Assembly: GCF_905475465.1 (NCBI RefSeq)
Contig: NC_062235.1
Coordinates: 7,078,001-7,142,000, forward strand
Origin: Pieris napi
Lineage: Eukaryota > Arthropoda > Insecta > Lepidoptera > Pieridae
Length of the DNA stretch: 64,000 nt
Reading direction: 5' to 3'
Shown: one piece after another, positions 12,701-23,500 of the stretch
How the letters are laid out: the number at the start of each line of letters is the position of its first letter
How positions within the stretch are numbered: position 1 is the first letter of the stretch
Position numbers and translations under genes: made by a program
The notes under the pieces: generated by a model
Told to the model about the DNA's origin: nothing
The model's database searches: none
The model's input: the letters and a program-made list of their open reading frames with translations, nothing else

Positions 12701-15700
12701 ACTTTATAGTCTATAGAGACACATTTTCTGAAGTTATACTTCTTTTGGCGTGTTAGGGAAAAATGATCAGAGTTAATTTTTACGATGCGGCGCACACCGT
12801 CACAAAAAACTGACACCCTGAAGTTAGCTATATATATGCTATGCTTTTGAAAATATGTTTATCTTGTTGTTATCTTACGCCAAAGAAGTGTAACTTGTAA
12901 CGCGTGTACATAACTACACACACGTTTGTTTTTCGATCAGAGTCTAATGAACATTACTTTTCACATTCAAAAGTTAAGAAAATGAATAAATTTAAATAGC
13001 ATACAATAATTATAACACCCGGGTGGCATTTTCTATTCATACGGCATTAAACAAATGTTTTTTACCTTTTTTTATCATTCATCAAGCTAATACTAATTTG
13101 ATAGAAAATAAATAATGAACGTAAACTTTAATAATATTAATAATCTAGTGGCGCTACAATCCTATATGAGTCTTGGCCGCAGATTGTATTCGTTTCTTTG
13201 ATCTTTTGTTTTTCTAATAGGTAAGTAGGCGCTCAGCTTTCGTTGATTTTTGTCTTCACCGTACGAGTGTTAGATGGGCACATAAAGAGGTAAAATGATT
13301 CCCAACCCGGGCTCGAACCTATGCTGTAGCCACTAGGCCATCACTGCTCTTAATCTAAGATATGAATGATAATGTTTATAAAAATCTATTTTTACATAAT
13401 AATAATGCTTAATAAAATCTGGCCAGAGTAAAACAGCACAGGTGTTTAGGCTTTATGTAGATATTCCATAACTCCCATTTACGCCAGGCATTAAATATTT
13501 CTTCCTCTGTGTCAATAAATACAGGAAAAGTATAACCTTCAAAAGTGGCTTCCAAAATAAACATTTTTGTTTATTAATTGTACGGAAACAAATTAAACAA
13601 CATTTATTTCAAGACATCCTCGCTAATTTGTAAACTCGCTCTCGAAAATGTTACTTAGGGATAATAAATATAATGGTTAAGAATTCATTAACCGGATCAC
13701 GGTTTTAAATATTCAGTGCAAACCTACAAATATACAATCATTAAAATCCCATAAACCATAGTTTAAAAAAAATAGTTTCTTTCACAAGCTAATGTCCTGT
13801 TATTGTTTAAAGTTTTAACGAAAAATAGGTAGCAGACCAGACAGACGTTGTTCCTTGCACGTCTCAAATACAAAAGAGAAAAAAAGTCGAATTGTCTATC
13901 ATTCTGAAATCCACTTGAACACATACAAAAATTTATTTATTGTAAAAAAGCACACTAACGAAACACAACATACAACAAACACAATACTGCATGTTATCAA
14001 TTTCAAGTGTGCCCAACATTTAAAGGAAATATTACAATTATAAAAGAGAAAATAAGTATTAAGATTAAATACAGAAGAAGATTTTTACAGAAGGCAGATT
14101 TGGCTATTTGCGATCTCACCATTACTTATGAAAGACGTTCAGCTGTGGACTTTACAACGCCGTTTATGACATTGGGGATCAGTATTCTGTATTCAAAGCC
14201 CAAACCGCCGGAACCCGAGCTATTCTCATTTCTAAAGCCTTTCTCAGTTGACGTTTGGATCTACATGGCCGCGGCTTATTTAATGGTTTCGTTATTGCTC
14301 CATATTTTAGCCAGGTTCGTATGAGCTTGATACATGATATTTCCCGTTTAGGTACGAAGTCGTGATTTACTTGGGTTTACTTTAGCTATATAGTGTCATA
14401 GAGGTCATAAACAAAATTGTTCTTTATCCGGTAATCGATACAGGACCAATGAGCTGGAGGCTTTTAGCAGCTAGCCTTTTAGTAACTTAGCCGTGGCACG
14501 GTAAAAACATATCTGAAGTCAGCTATTATCCTTTTTTATTCAACGTTATATAATAATTAAATCAATCCGGTAACGAAACATTACCTCTTAATAAAAACTT
14601 AACACTTAATGCCTTTGTCTCTTTCTATCATATTGTGATACGCTGTGGTGAAAAGAGACATATCAGTACTAAATAAGGGGATAAAATTAATATTTACAAT
14701 TATCGGTTTTTGTACGTTAGTCATATGACACCAAACGGTCACAGATTAGTCCAATCGCCGATAATATCTAATATTAATTCTATCTTGCAGTTTATTTCGT
14801 TAGAGATTCTTTTTGATCGAAAAATTAAGAATAGTAATTGCTGTTTTACTGGCATGATAGTCATATGGATTGATGCGACGCCATCTTGCCTAAAGAGGCG
14901 TCTTAGCGGGTTCTTGAAATTATGAATGTTAAATTCGAAATTTAAACGCCAATACTTATCAGAATTAAAGAGATATATAAATCGGTTCCATTAATGAATA
15001 TACTGAAATGGTTTTTTTTTAATATTGTCCAATAGCTCATTATACTAAAGTAGTATTATGTAAAATAATATTATGTTTGTAATAAAGTAGCTAATACTAC
15101 AGTCTATATATAACATGAACCACTTAATGTAGGTAGGCGTATCGACCTGGTTTGCGCAAATTAAGTTATTCCAGCGACGTTCAACTTGGCTAAATGAATT
15201 GCAGGCTCGCGCCAAATGATTGGGAGAACCCGCATCCATGTGATAAGTCTCCAGAGGAATTGGAGAATATTTGGCATATCAAGAATTCTTGCTGGCTCAC
15301 CGTTGGATCGATTATGACACAAGGATCTGATATATTGCCAAAGTAATGCTGCCATTTATCATCGCTCAAGTCAATTTTATATGACATTTTATAATAGGAT
15401 GTGTTTTGACTTTGCTTGGTCATAGGCTCATACTTGTTCTTGAAAAATAGATGATACATATAGAATGTTTTAAGCGAATTTAAATACGTAGTAACATTTT
15501 TTTTAACTAACTCTTCTAATTAAATAAATCTTAGGGTAAGATTGAGAGTCGAAACATAGATAAAAATGGAAATTTATTAAATTATTAGCTAAAAAAAAAA
15601 AAATGATTAGCTGATCCGTCAACGTACTTATATTATTTCTAGGAAACATTATTTTAGTTCAATAAAAATAAGTATCATAAAAAATAGAGGGTGAAGATTA

Positions 15701-18700
15701 AGGATTGTATGTATTTTTGTATGCTGTATCATAAAAAATAAAAACGAAAAATGTTGTCTAATAAATAAAATATTTTTTTTTGAGGTGGACACCTCTTACC
15801 ACTTAGGGGTTTGAATGATAGTAGCCGATTCTCAGACTTACTGAATATGCAAAAACAAACAAAAGAATCGGTCGAGCCATTTCGGAGGAGTATGGGAACG
15901 AACATTGTGACACGACAATTTTATATACGAGTATAATATAGAGATACATAACTCGACGGTTCTTTTTATAGTACTCGCGTTGACCATAGTTTATACCGAG
16001 TAATCCTTTTATACTATTATACTAAATATTCGCAAGTATCTTTAATCTTTATGATTACATTTTTCTATCCTTCTCTTTTCGTAGAGGCTACTCAACTCGC
16101 TGGGTGTGCGGTATGTGGTGGTTTTTCGCTCTCATTATGTGCTCGTCTTACACTGCAAACTTAGCTGCCTTTTTAACAAACGCCGCTATGGATGATTCAA
16201 TCAAGAGCGCCGAAGATTTAGCTATGCAAACTAAAATTAAATTTGGTACCGTGGATGGTGGTTCCACTTCTAGTTTTTTTAAGGTACACAATGTTCGGTG
16301 TATTAATTTAGTTAACGAATAACATAGGATAGGTTAACGGACCTTTTTCATTGTCCGTTGAGTGAAATGGCAAAAGTTCTATTATTTGTTAGTGCCTATA
16401 AAAATAATAATAATCAGTGGCGCTACAACCTCTTTAGGTCTGCGCCTCACATTTCTGAATCTGTTTCATTAACATTTTTCAATTTAATACGCAAGCAGGT
16501 GATCAGCCTCCAGTGCCTGACACACGCCGTCGACTTTTTTGTCTAAGAGATTTCGGTTTCCTCACGATGTTTTCCCTCACCGATCGAGCGAATGCACATA
16601 GAAAGAAAGACCATTGGTGCACAGCCGGGGATCGAACCTACGACCTCAGGGATGAGAGTCGCACGCTGAAGCCATTAGGCCAACACTGTTAGTGCCTATA
16701 GTAGTTAGTTAATTTCTTATATTTTTTATTATGTGATTTTGTTTTCCCTAATTAATTTCTGTAAATTTTATTCACTTATTGTTCACTCTAGTCAATTTAG
16801 GGTCGCCTGTTAGGGCAGGAGTGTTCTTATAAATAAAAAAAATAAATGTTTAACAATATTATTGATTATTACAATATTGAAGTCAATTGAGATAGTATCG
16901 CAACAACTAGCTGTTTTTTGCTGAATAAATATTATACAAACAATCATATTTTTGTCTATTTAGAGGTCTAATGTGTCTACGTACCAACGCATGTGGACAG
17001 CAATGGAATCAGCACGACCGTCGGTGTTTGTGAAGAACAATGATGAAGGAGTCGAGAGAGTGAACAAGGGGAAGCGGCAATACGCCTTTCTCATGGAATC
17101 CACTGCCATCGAGTACCAGTTGGAGCGACACTGCGACCTTATGCAAGTTGGAGGTTTACTTGACTCCAAAGGATATGGAATTGCAATGCCTTTCTGTAAG
17201 TATATGTATATAGTCTTAAATTAAAGTCTAATTTTAGTCGCAGCTATAAGATTCATTTACTAACTCAACAAAAATCCCACGAAATCTACTTCTACTAAAA
17301 ACTAAAAAATATTTATCAACTTCTTAACAATTTTTAACTTCTAATTTTATTTTATTTACATTTTATTAATTTTACTATACACCTTTACATAAGACTTCAT
17401 TACGTACACTGGTAACTTTTATTATATTTTTTTTCTACTAAGTATTTATTACATTCCTTTTCTTTCTTTTTTTGCGACTGAGGCGCAAACTAGCTGCTGT
17501 GGTCTCTGGCAGAATGACCAGCGCTGTGAAACATTTTGCTCCTCAGCATAATGCTGAGCCAGGGCCAATTACAGCCACAGCACACACTCTGTGTGTTTAT
17601 GTGTGTGTGTTTTTGTTAGTAATAAATGTTATGTCTATGTCTATATTGGCGGGCGTCAAAGATTTTTCTGTATTCTACGTATTGATTCTATTCTACGTAT
17701 AATTGTATTGAATTGTACCCTCCAAAATCAACATTAATTTGTTTTTGGATTACTAGCTTATCACAAACGTCCGAGCTTAAAAACAATTATGTTAAAACGT
17801 TGCGTTTAAGTTTTGGTGAATATTTAAGTAGGCAATAAAGTTAAATTGGACCTATATATAAAAAGAAATATACTTTATACATTTTAATCGAATCTTTAAA
17901 TGTTCAGTTTCATCCTATCGCACTGCAGTAGACAACGCTGTACTAAAATTAGCCGAAAGCGGTAAATTAGTGGAACTGAAAAATAGATGGTGGAAACTTC
18001 CAGAAGATGCACCTAAGAAGTGTGTTGTAAGTATTTAAGTTTCAAACAGTCTTTAACCTAGAAAACTTGTATCGAAATATATACTTGGCACATTTTTATA
18101 AACAACAAACAAAGAGTTTATGATACTCTATATAAGTGATACGTGTGTTCTTATTCATGGGTACCTTGTTAATTTTGTATACTAAAGATTTTTTTTATTT
18201 ATTTCCGACTTTCATCATCATTTTTGACAGCTATGTTAGTCTGGCTATGGGTGCTGTTGTCGCTCTTTATTTGGTGCGTTCTTTGTAAAGTAAAACTAAA
18301 CCGTCAGAAAAGCCCGGCAAATCTCATTTAGAAACAATTCACAAACTGAAGACTTGTGTCTGCCCCACATCAGATTGAGGATATACGAGGAAGGGTTACT
18401 AGGAAATACAATGATATATATATTATATAGCTACAAATTACTATTTTTCACAAATTTTAGCTTGAGGAAGCGACAGATGATGGTGCGAGTGCTGCGGAAC
18501 TGGGTGTGGACAATGTAGGAGGAGTATTTGTTGTGCTGGGCATAGGCTGTGGCATGGCCGCTAGCATGGGTGCTTTAGAGTTTCTTTGGCACGTGAAAGA
18601 TGTGGCGATTGAACAGAAGGTACGATTTACGCAGTCTTTACGAACTTTGAAACGTGATAAAAAACTATTCAGAAAAAATCTATCAGGAATAGACTAATAA

Positions 18701-19710
18701 ATACAACACCTAAGTATCTATAAGCTATCGAATAAAATATTGATATTCTAATTTGGTGGAAATAAGAACCGTGGAATTCATATTACATATTTCAGACATT
18801 TTTATGATGAAGCATTGTTATGAGTCTACTCTAAAGGTGCAAAAACCCCGCCGCTGCGCCCAGCAGTGCACCGATCGCTTATTCTTTTTAATTGCGCAGT
18901 TAACACTTTCTGCAAGGAAGACGAATAAAAAATTTCGTAATGCGTTCGTAACAATAAAAAATAATCGGTTGCATGTAAAGTCGGTTTACTGACTGTAGTT
19001 GAACGTGACAACAAGAAAATACTGATGGAATGCTTGCATTTTTAAAAAGAAAGTTTTAATTTTATTTGTTTGATAGATATTTTGTATGAATAAAGAGAAG
19101 GAGGTAAATGGAAATCACAATTGAATTGATCAAGTTACATACGCATACGCATAAATACAATTATGTCAATTTTTTAACGAACGAACGCTGCCGAACGCGG
19201 AGGCCGATTGTGCCTCTTTGTCGCTCGTACCGCGCTCTCGCTTGCACTTCAAGCCTTAAATGGAACGCCTCAGAGCGAGGTAACGCCGCATGCGCCATGT
19301 TTTTCCGTGCGTGCAGCCGGCCCCATCGAATTATAAGACGTTGTCACGTCAAAACCTGTGTCTAGGCTGATCACCTACTTGCTTATAAACAAAAGCGTTA
19401 TACCGCTGCTAGGTTTTCAAAACTAGTAACTAGATATAAAACATTCATTTTATTCATAAATTATGAACCGATATGATATAACAATGTATACTGAAGTTTG
19501 GAGTAAACTCTCGCACATTTCTTACAGATGACACAATCGGATGCTTTTTGGGCGGAATTGGCGTTCGCGTTGAGTTTCTGGGAGACTGAGAAACCTGTAG
19601 AGCATTCAAGGCCGTCTTCGTCTGCATCAGGGGATATGGCTTCAAGAGCTTCATCGGTATTGAGATCGGCCGCTGATTTATTTAGCATCGATATGTTTAA
19701 TAAACATTGA
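6565..19710 (+). CDS. Gene 1: ionotropic glutamate receptor, kainate/neuromuscular type (about 948 aa)
   Basis: Glutamate-gated cation channel subunit of the plasma membrane. Exons by splice sites and phase: 6565-6760, 7340-7483, 7714-7823, 8941-9097, 9519-9727, 10208-10393, 10722-10874, 12241-12678, 14091-14314, 15205-15342, 16085-16283, 16964-17195, 17908-18026, 18461-18619, 19528-19710. The joined frame is open to a TGA. Order: N-terminal domain, S1, M1, pore loop, M3 with SYTANLAAF, S2, M4, tail. The CDLTIT motif, where vertebrate kainate receptors have APL(T/A)IT, is what I know from insect neuromuscular and clumsy-like receptors. Length fits the family (about 900 aa). It converges on gene 2. 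The first exon is the weak point. Subclass assignment is inference; iGluR identity is not in doubt. Confidence 0.9.
8674..8790 (-). mobile_element. Helitron-like family C, truncated
   Basis: Begins CTAGCTGACCCGACAGAAGT and keeps ATCCACTTGAATACACACAC, matching the complete copy at 53041-53261. The CTAG lies at the element's 3' end, so the copy is on the minus strand and lacks its 5' part. Confidence 0.5.
11634..11732. repeat. 37-bp direct repeat flanking a hairpin
   Basis: The run from CTTTTGCTGTTTATATATAA to TTAGTGTAA occurs at 11634-11670 and again at 11696-11732. Between the copies GTGTAAATATA and TATATTTACAC are reverse complements. It lies in gene 1 intron 7. Confidence 0.7.
13146..13352 (-). 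mobile_element. tRNA-derived SINE (family S1), truncated
   Basis: Reverse copy with AGTGGCGCTACAATCC at its 3' side and GGGCTCGAACCTATG, GCCACTAGGCCATCACTGCT at its tRNA-like head. Confidence 0.6.
13829..13965 (-). mobile_element. Helitron-like family C, truncated and diverged
   Basis: GACCAGACAGACGTTGTTCC and ATCCACTTGAACACATACAA match the copy at 53041-53261; the CTAG end is mutated. Confidence 0.45.
15607..15942 (-). mobile_element. Helitron-like family A, minus-strand copy
   Basis: Reverse complement of the family at 20589-20895: GGATCAGCTAA end, CTGAGAATCGG block, GGCTCGACCGATTC block and a TATAAAATTGTCGTGTCACA start. It is in gene 1 intron 10. Confidence 0.6.
16415..16690 (-). mobile_element. 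tRNA-derived SINE (family S1), nearly full
   Basis: The reverse strand carries CAGTGTTGGCCTAATGGCTT (box A-like), a GGTTCGATCCCCGGCTGTGC box B, then the body motifs ACATCGTGAGGAAACCGAAA and GTCGACGGCGTGTGTCAGGC, ending in GGTTGTAGCGCCACTG. This is the best copy in the window and serves as reference for the others. Confidence 0.75.
19180..19354 (+). repeat. GC-rich block ending AAGACGTTGTCACGTCAAAA
   Basis: A GC-rich stretch with many CGCTC/CGAAC strings closes with this 20-mer at 19335-19354. Nearly the same 20-mer closes a similar GC-rich block at 46430-46571 in gene 3. Possibly a MITE end; family unknown to me. Confidence 0.4.
19528..19710 (+). CDS. Gene 1 last exon: cytoplasmic tail
   Basis: After the acceptor TTACAG the frame reads MTQSDAFWAELAFAL, then a Ser-rich stretch and ends SVLRSAADLFSIDMF plus NKH and TGA. 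A run of the type VLR(S/A)A followed by an aromatic/acidic end recurs in the tails of genes 2 and 3. An AATAAA at about 20094 could be its polyadenylation signal, which would put the 3' UTR close to that of gene 2. Confidence 0.85.
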   Translation: MTQSDAFWAELAFALSFWETEKPVEHSRPSSSASGDMASRASSVLRSAADLFSIDMFNKH

Positions 19711-20302
19711 ATAATTATATGAAATAGGTGAAGCCAATTTAATTGTCTTTGGTACCTATACCAATGGTGTATAGGTCCCAACCTACACACAAAGTCATTA
19801 TGACCTTTACTACCTTTATAGGTCATTAATAATGAAGCTCATAATGACTATTATTTATTTATTATCATAATGAATATTATTATATATGTATTGTTTTAAT
19901 TTTATTGAAGAGAGTTTGTTGTATGTTTAAATGTGTACAGAAATAAGCTGTCAATTTTTTTATTATTAAGTGAGGGAGAAATAATAATATATTTAAATAT
20001 CAATACCGGACATTTGTTTTTTAAACCTTTGCGTATTAAAGCCTTTTTGAAGAAAACATTATTTACTTGTTACTACTTACCCGTAATTAGAAAAATAAAA
20101 CGTTTTTATTTTTAAATTAGTTTATTTAATAAGTACACAATAAACTGTACCAAAAACGTGTAATTAATTGAAATTGGTTAATATGTTGTTAATAAGCACA
20201 TATATTTCATTCCAGCACGTTGTTTATTAGTTCCTATCTGTTATTAATCTCGTTTTAATTAATAAAACTGTTTATAATTAAAATTAGAGGCTACCCATAA
20301 AT
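19711..20302. other. Convergent spacer between the 3' ends of genes 1 and 2
   Basis: Very AT-rich; contains candidate polyadenylation signals for both strands (AATAAA near 20094 on plus, 20228-20223 on minus). A small palindromic patch TTGGTACCTATACCAA lies near 19749. Otherwise nothing seen. Confidence 0.5.
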
Positions 20303-20500
20303 TTAATAAATTTCATCGAAGTTGATAAATGATGTAGCAGCTCGGAGTACAGAGACTGCCCGAGACCGTGAACGGTCACGCAGCGGAGACGGGCTAGCGG
20401 TGGAAGGCGCAGCCGAGCGTAGCGGAGCGGCTGGCTTGTGCAGTTCCCGTGGGTTCAAAGACACGCGCCACTCACTTATAAGTGCTTCTTTATATGTTAT
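20303..20500 (-). CDS. Gene 2 last exon: GC-rich cytoplasmic tail
   Basis: A CAG acceptor (complement of 20503-20501) opens 65 codons and TAA. The frame begins ITYKEALISEWRVSL, like MTQSDAFWAELAFAL of gene 1 and VSHKEVFMKELKASL of gene 3, which is why I accept it. A Pro/Ser/Arg-rich middle (PLRDRSRSR) leads to SVLRAATSFINFDEIY at the end. The exon is markedly GC-rich against its surroundings. An AATAAA on this strand at 20228-20223 is a candidate polyadenylation signal 75 bp after the stop. Confidence 0.82.
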   Translation of the reverse strand: MTYKEALISEWRVSLNPRELHKPAAPLRSAAPSTASPSPLRDRSRSRAVSVLRAATSFINFDEIY

Positions 20501-23500
20501 CTGGAAGATAAATTCATCGCTATATTTAATTTTAATATTACTTATTTATTATGAATAGTAGCTAACTAGCGGACCCGATATAATATAATCTAATATATAA
20601 AATTCTCGTGTCGCGGTGTTTGTAGTTAAACTCCTCCGAAACGGCTAGACCGATTCTCATGAAATTTTGTGTGCATATTGGGTATGTCTGAGAATCGGAC
20701 AACATCTATTTTTCATCTCCCTAAATGTTAAGGGTAGTCCACCCCTATTTTTTTTTTATTTTTAGATAAATTTTAATTTTTTTTATGATACAGCATTAAA
20801 AATACATACAACCCCTAATTTTCACCCCTCAACAATAAACCCCTATTTTTTATTAGAAATATGCATGGCAAAACGATGTTTGCCGGATCAGCTAGTAATA
20901 AATATAAACGAATGCACTCAAAATCGGTTAATAGTAAGAATTTAATTACAAACACACGCAGATTGAAATATACTGCATTCATAACATTGATTTAAATTGT
21001 TATATATTATATGTTACACCAAAACAACTTTAAACTGGTTAAAACTGGTTTAGTATAGTAAAGTTGTTCTGGTTAATTCCTTTTCTCCTATGCATTAGAC
21101 ACTCCGCCCGCGCCACAGTAATCCAGATACCGTACTCTACATCGATCCTGCGTGTGATTCTGGTCGAGGGTAAACAGCAGGATATAAGGCCATTTCATAG
21201 TTTTGGCGAGCCCCTAATTCAGAATTTTGTTTTGTATTTTTATGTATTTTTAAATACAAATAACCAGAACGATTATAAACCACAAAACCGGTCCGACAAG
21301 GCGCCATCGAACTTAGATGTACAAATATTTATATCCTAAAACATATTTTACATACACAATTTCCTGTTATTGTATACCAGAATAAATTCTCCTATTAGTG
21401 GTAGCTAATTTACATCATCTACGCTGTCAAAGCTTTGAAATGATCATAACAATTGCCAAATGTCACGCGATTGAAATTTTCACATGAATCGTTGATGACA
21501 ATCGCTTCAAATTAGTTACAAATCAAAGGATCGTTATACATACATCAATAAGTCTCCAAATAAGGTTTCAAATTGTCGAGATATATTATTTACTGATTCA
21601 GGTGAATCGGAACTCTTTTTCGAGGCGGATTGCTTGCCTCGAAAATATTTAATTTCGACGTTCGACATCGTAACTAATGCAATAATGTATATGTATGATT
21701 TGGAAATGGTTTCGGCTAGTTTAGGCTAAATAGCAGTAATCAAAATAAAGTCTTATTGGTAATCTGTATAAAACATAGTTTTAAAAAGCCTTATTCGAAA
21801 GGATTAGACTAGAATTATGAATGTTTAATTTGGATAGATTATGTAGCCACTAATAAATAATTTTAAATGGTTTTTAAAGTCAAATAATCTATTATTGCTT
21901 ACATACTAGTTCTAAAAATAAATATTACATTAAAAATTTAAATAGAAATTTAACCTCAAATTTGAATACTTTATTCACAAAAGAGTGCCCGACCTTGCTT
22001 CGAGCACAATCGGCATTTTAACAAAATAAAAAATAGCACAAAGATGCAGCAAAATGCTTAGGTCATATTTTTTTAAGAGAAAAACTAGGTTTTCCAAATG
22101 GAAATTTGCCAAGGAAATGTATTATTTAAATATCTGTGTAGTGCAACTTTGTGGGACGGTTTAATTACCTCACTTTATTAATAATTCAAAGTTACTCCTA
22201 GCAATGTGAATTGCGTTTACTGCTCGACTGCCTTTAATTGTTGTGTTTGCAAATTTATACACAGAATTTAATTTGCGAGTATCATAGAGTGTCATGATAG
22301 ATAATGGTCTAGAGAAGTGTTGGACTAGTAGCTTAAGCGTGACCATTTCAACTGAGGTCGTGAGTTCGAATAACAGCTGTGCACCAATGGATTCTATTTT
22401 ATGCAATTGACACTTGCTACTGTGAAAACTTTGTGAAGAATTTGGGATGTCTGTGGGATCATCCAGAGTTCTTAGAAATGGAAAGGGAAATAACACTCCT
22501 GTATGGCAAATCCAATACGTTTTTCTCATACTAAGGCCTAAGTATGGACTGATCTATCAGACCCAAATAACTTGTTTTATACACAGCACAGATCGCTAAT
22601 CACGTATTTGAAAAAGATATGAATTCAGTAAATATATTCAGAAATCGTTTAAACGACAATTTTCCTTAAAAGGCAAGTAGGCCTTCTAGAATAATCTCAC
22701 GCCGTCAAATTTTCGTTAAGTATTCGGAACATTATTATTTTGGTGGGCGCAATTGATTACTAATACCATTTTCTACTAAGTAATAGCACGGGGATGGAGC
22801 GCACGGACTGAAGCTTAAGAGCCGTGCACCTCGCCACTTGAGTAACACTCGTATTTCTAACAATTTATATCGATCAATTATAAAAATCCGCACAATCAGC
22901 CACACAAAAATAGGCATGCAAATGTAGCATTAATTTTTATTAAGTCATATAGTCAGGCTATTTATAATTAATTTTCAAACTTATGGGCCAAATACTCGCC
23001 CACGCCATACAAGCACCTTTTTGTTAATGATATTTAATTAAAACTTACGCTGCTTACTGTATGAGAGTTATGTATAAATGTACTGTACATTAGAGTGCTC
23101 CTTTATATCGCGATTCAAACAATTATAAGGCTAAATACGTTACTAACCTTTTCTTTAACGCAAATTTTTCGGGCATGTAACAAGAAGTCGATGATGGCTA
23201 CAATCACTCCAATGACCCCACCAACAGCAAGCACGAGGAAAATACCACTTGTGTTCTTCATTTGCAGCGAACCGCTGTCAGTCTCATCTGAATCTGTATT
23301 TTTCTGTAAAAAAAAGTCCCGTAGATATGTTTTTTCAAGTGCACGAATCCATACATACTTTCACCGGTAATAAGGTTTCTAAGATTGGAAGTATCCGTAC
23401 TTCAACACGCCTTGTTGATAGAGGTGATTTTTTTTTTTTTAATAATTAACTGATTTAATATGAAATTTGAAGCCTGATGTAATGTTTACAAAATACAAAC

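Larger units (their letters stand above)
12448..18619 (+). other. Gene 1 ligand-binding domain and channel (S1, M1, pore, M3, S2, M4)
   Basis: S1 opens with KVVSRIGAPY. Tyr481 (DRYEGY) and Arg546 (DLTITYER) match the glutamate-contacting Tyr and the invariant carboxylate-binding Arg; Ser712-Thr713 and Glu763 (FLME) match the S2 contacts, so glutamate binding should be intact. M1 is about residues 585-605. The pore loop reads SIMTQGSD, with Thr644 at the Q/R site. M3 ends in canonical SYTANLAAF (673-681), and M4 is about 856-878. The paired cysteines of S2 appear as HCDL and KKCV. Residue numbers assume the ATG at 6565. Confidence 0.88.
6761..19527 (+). other. Introns of gene 1: content
   Basis: Fourteen introns of 230 bp to 1.4 kb. 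Recognised content: Helitron-like fragments (8674-8790, 13829-13965, 15607-15942), SINEs (13146-13352, 16415-16690), a 37-bp direct repeat with a hairpin (11634-11732), a TG-rich patch (17580-17615) and a GC-rich patch (19180-19354). Nothing recognisable in the introns at 6761-7339, 9098-9518, 9728-10207, 10394-10721, 14315-15204 and 18027-18460. Confidence 0.6.

Noticed and set aside
19461..19826. 121-codon minus-strand open frame
   Set aside because: Antisense shadow of the last exon of gene 1; no initiation context, splice sites or family likeness.
21064..21339. Plus-strand open frame with a signal-like start (FWLIPFLLCIRH) and a GTAAAC after VILVEG, possibly exon 1 of another receptor
   Set aside because: It begins at TTG with no usable ATG upstream (a stop precedes), no following exon can be joined, and it lies inside the last intron of gene 2 on the other strand.
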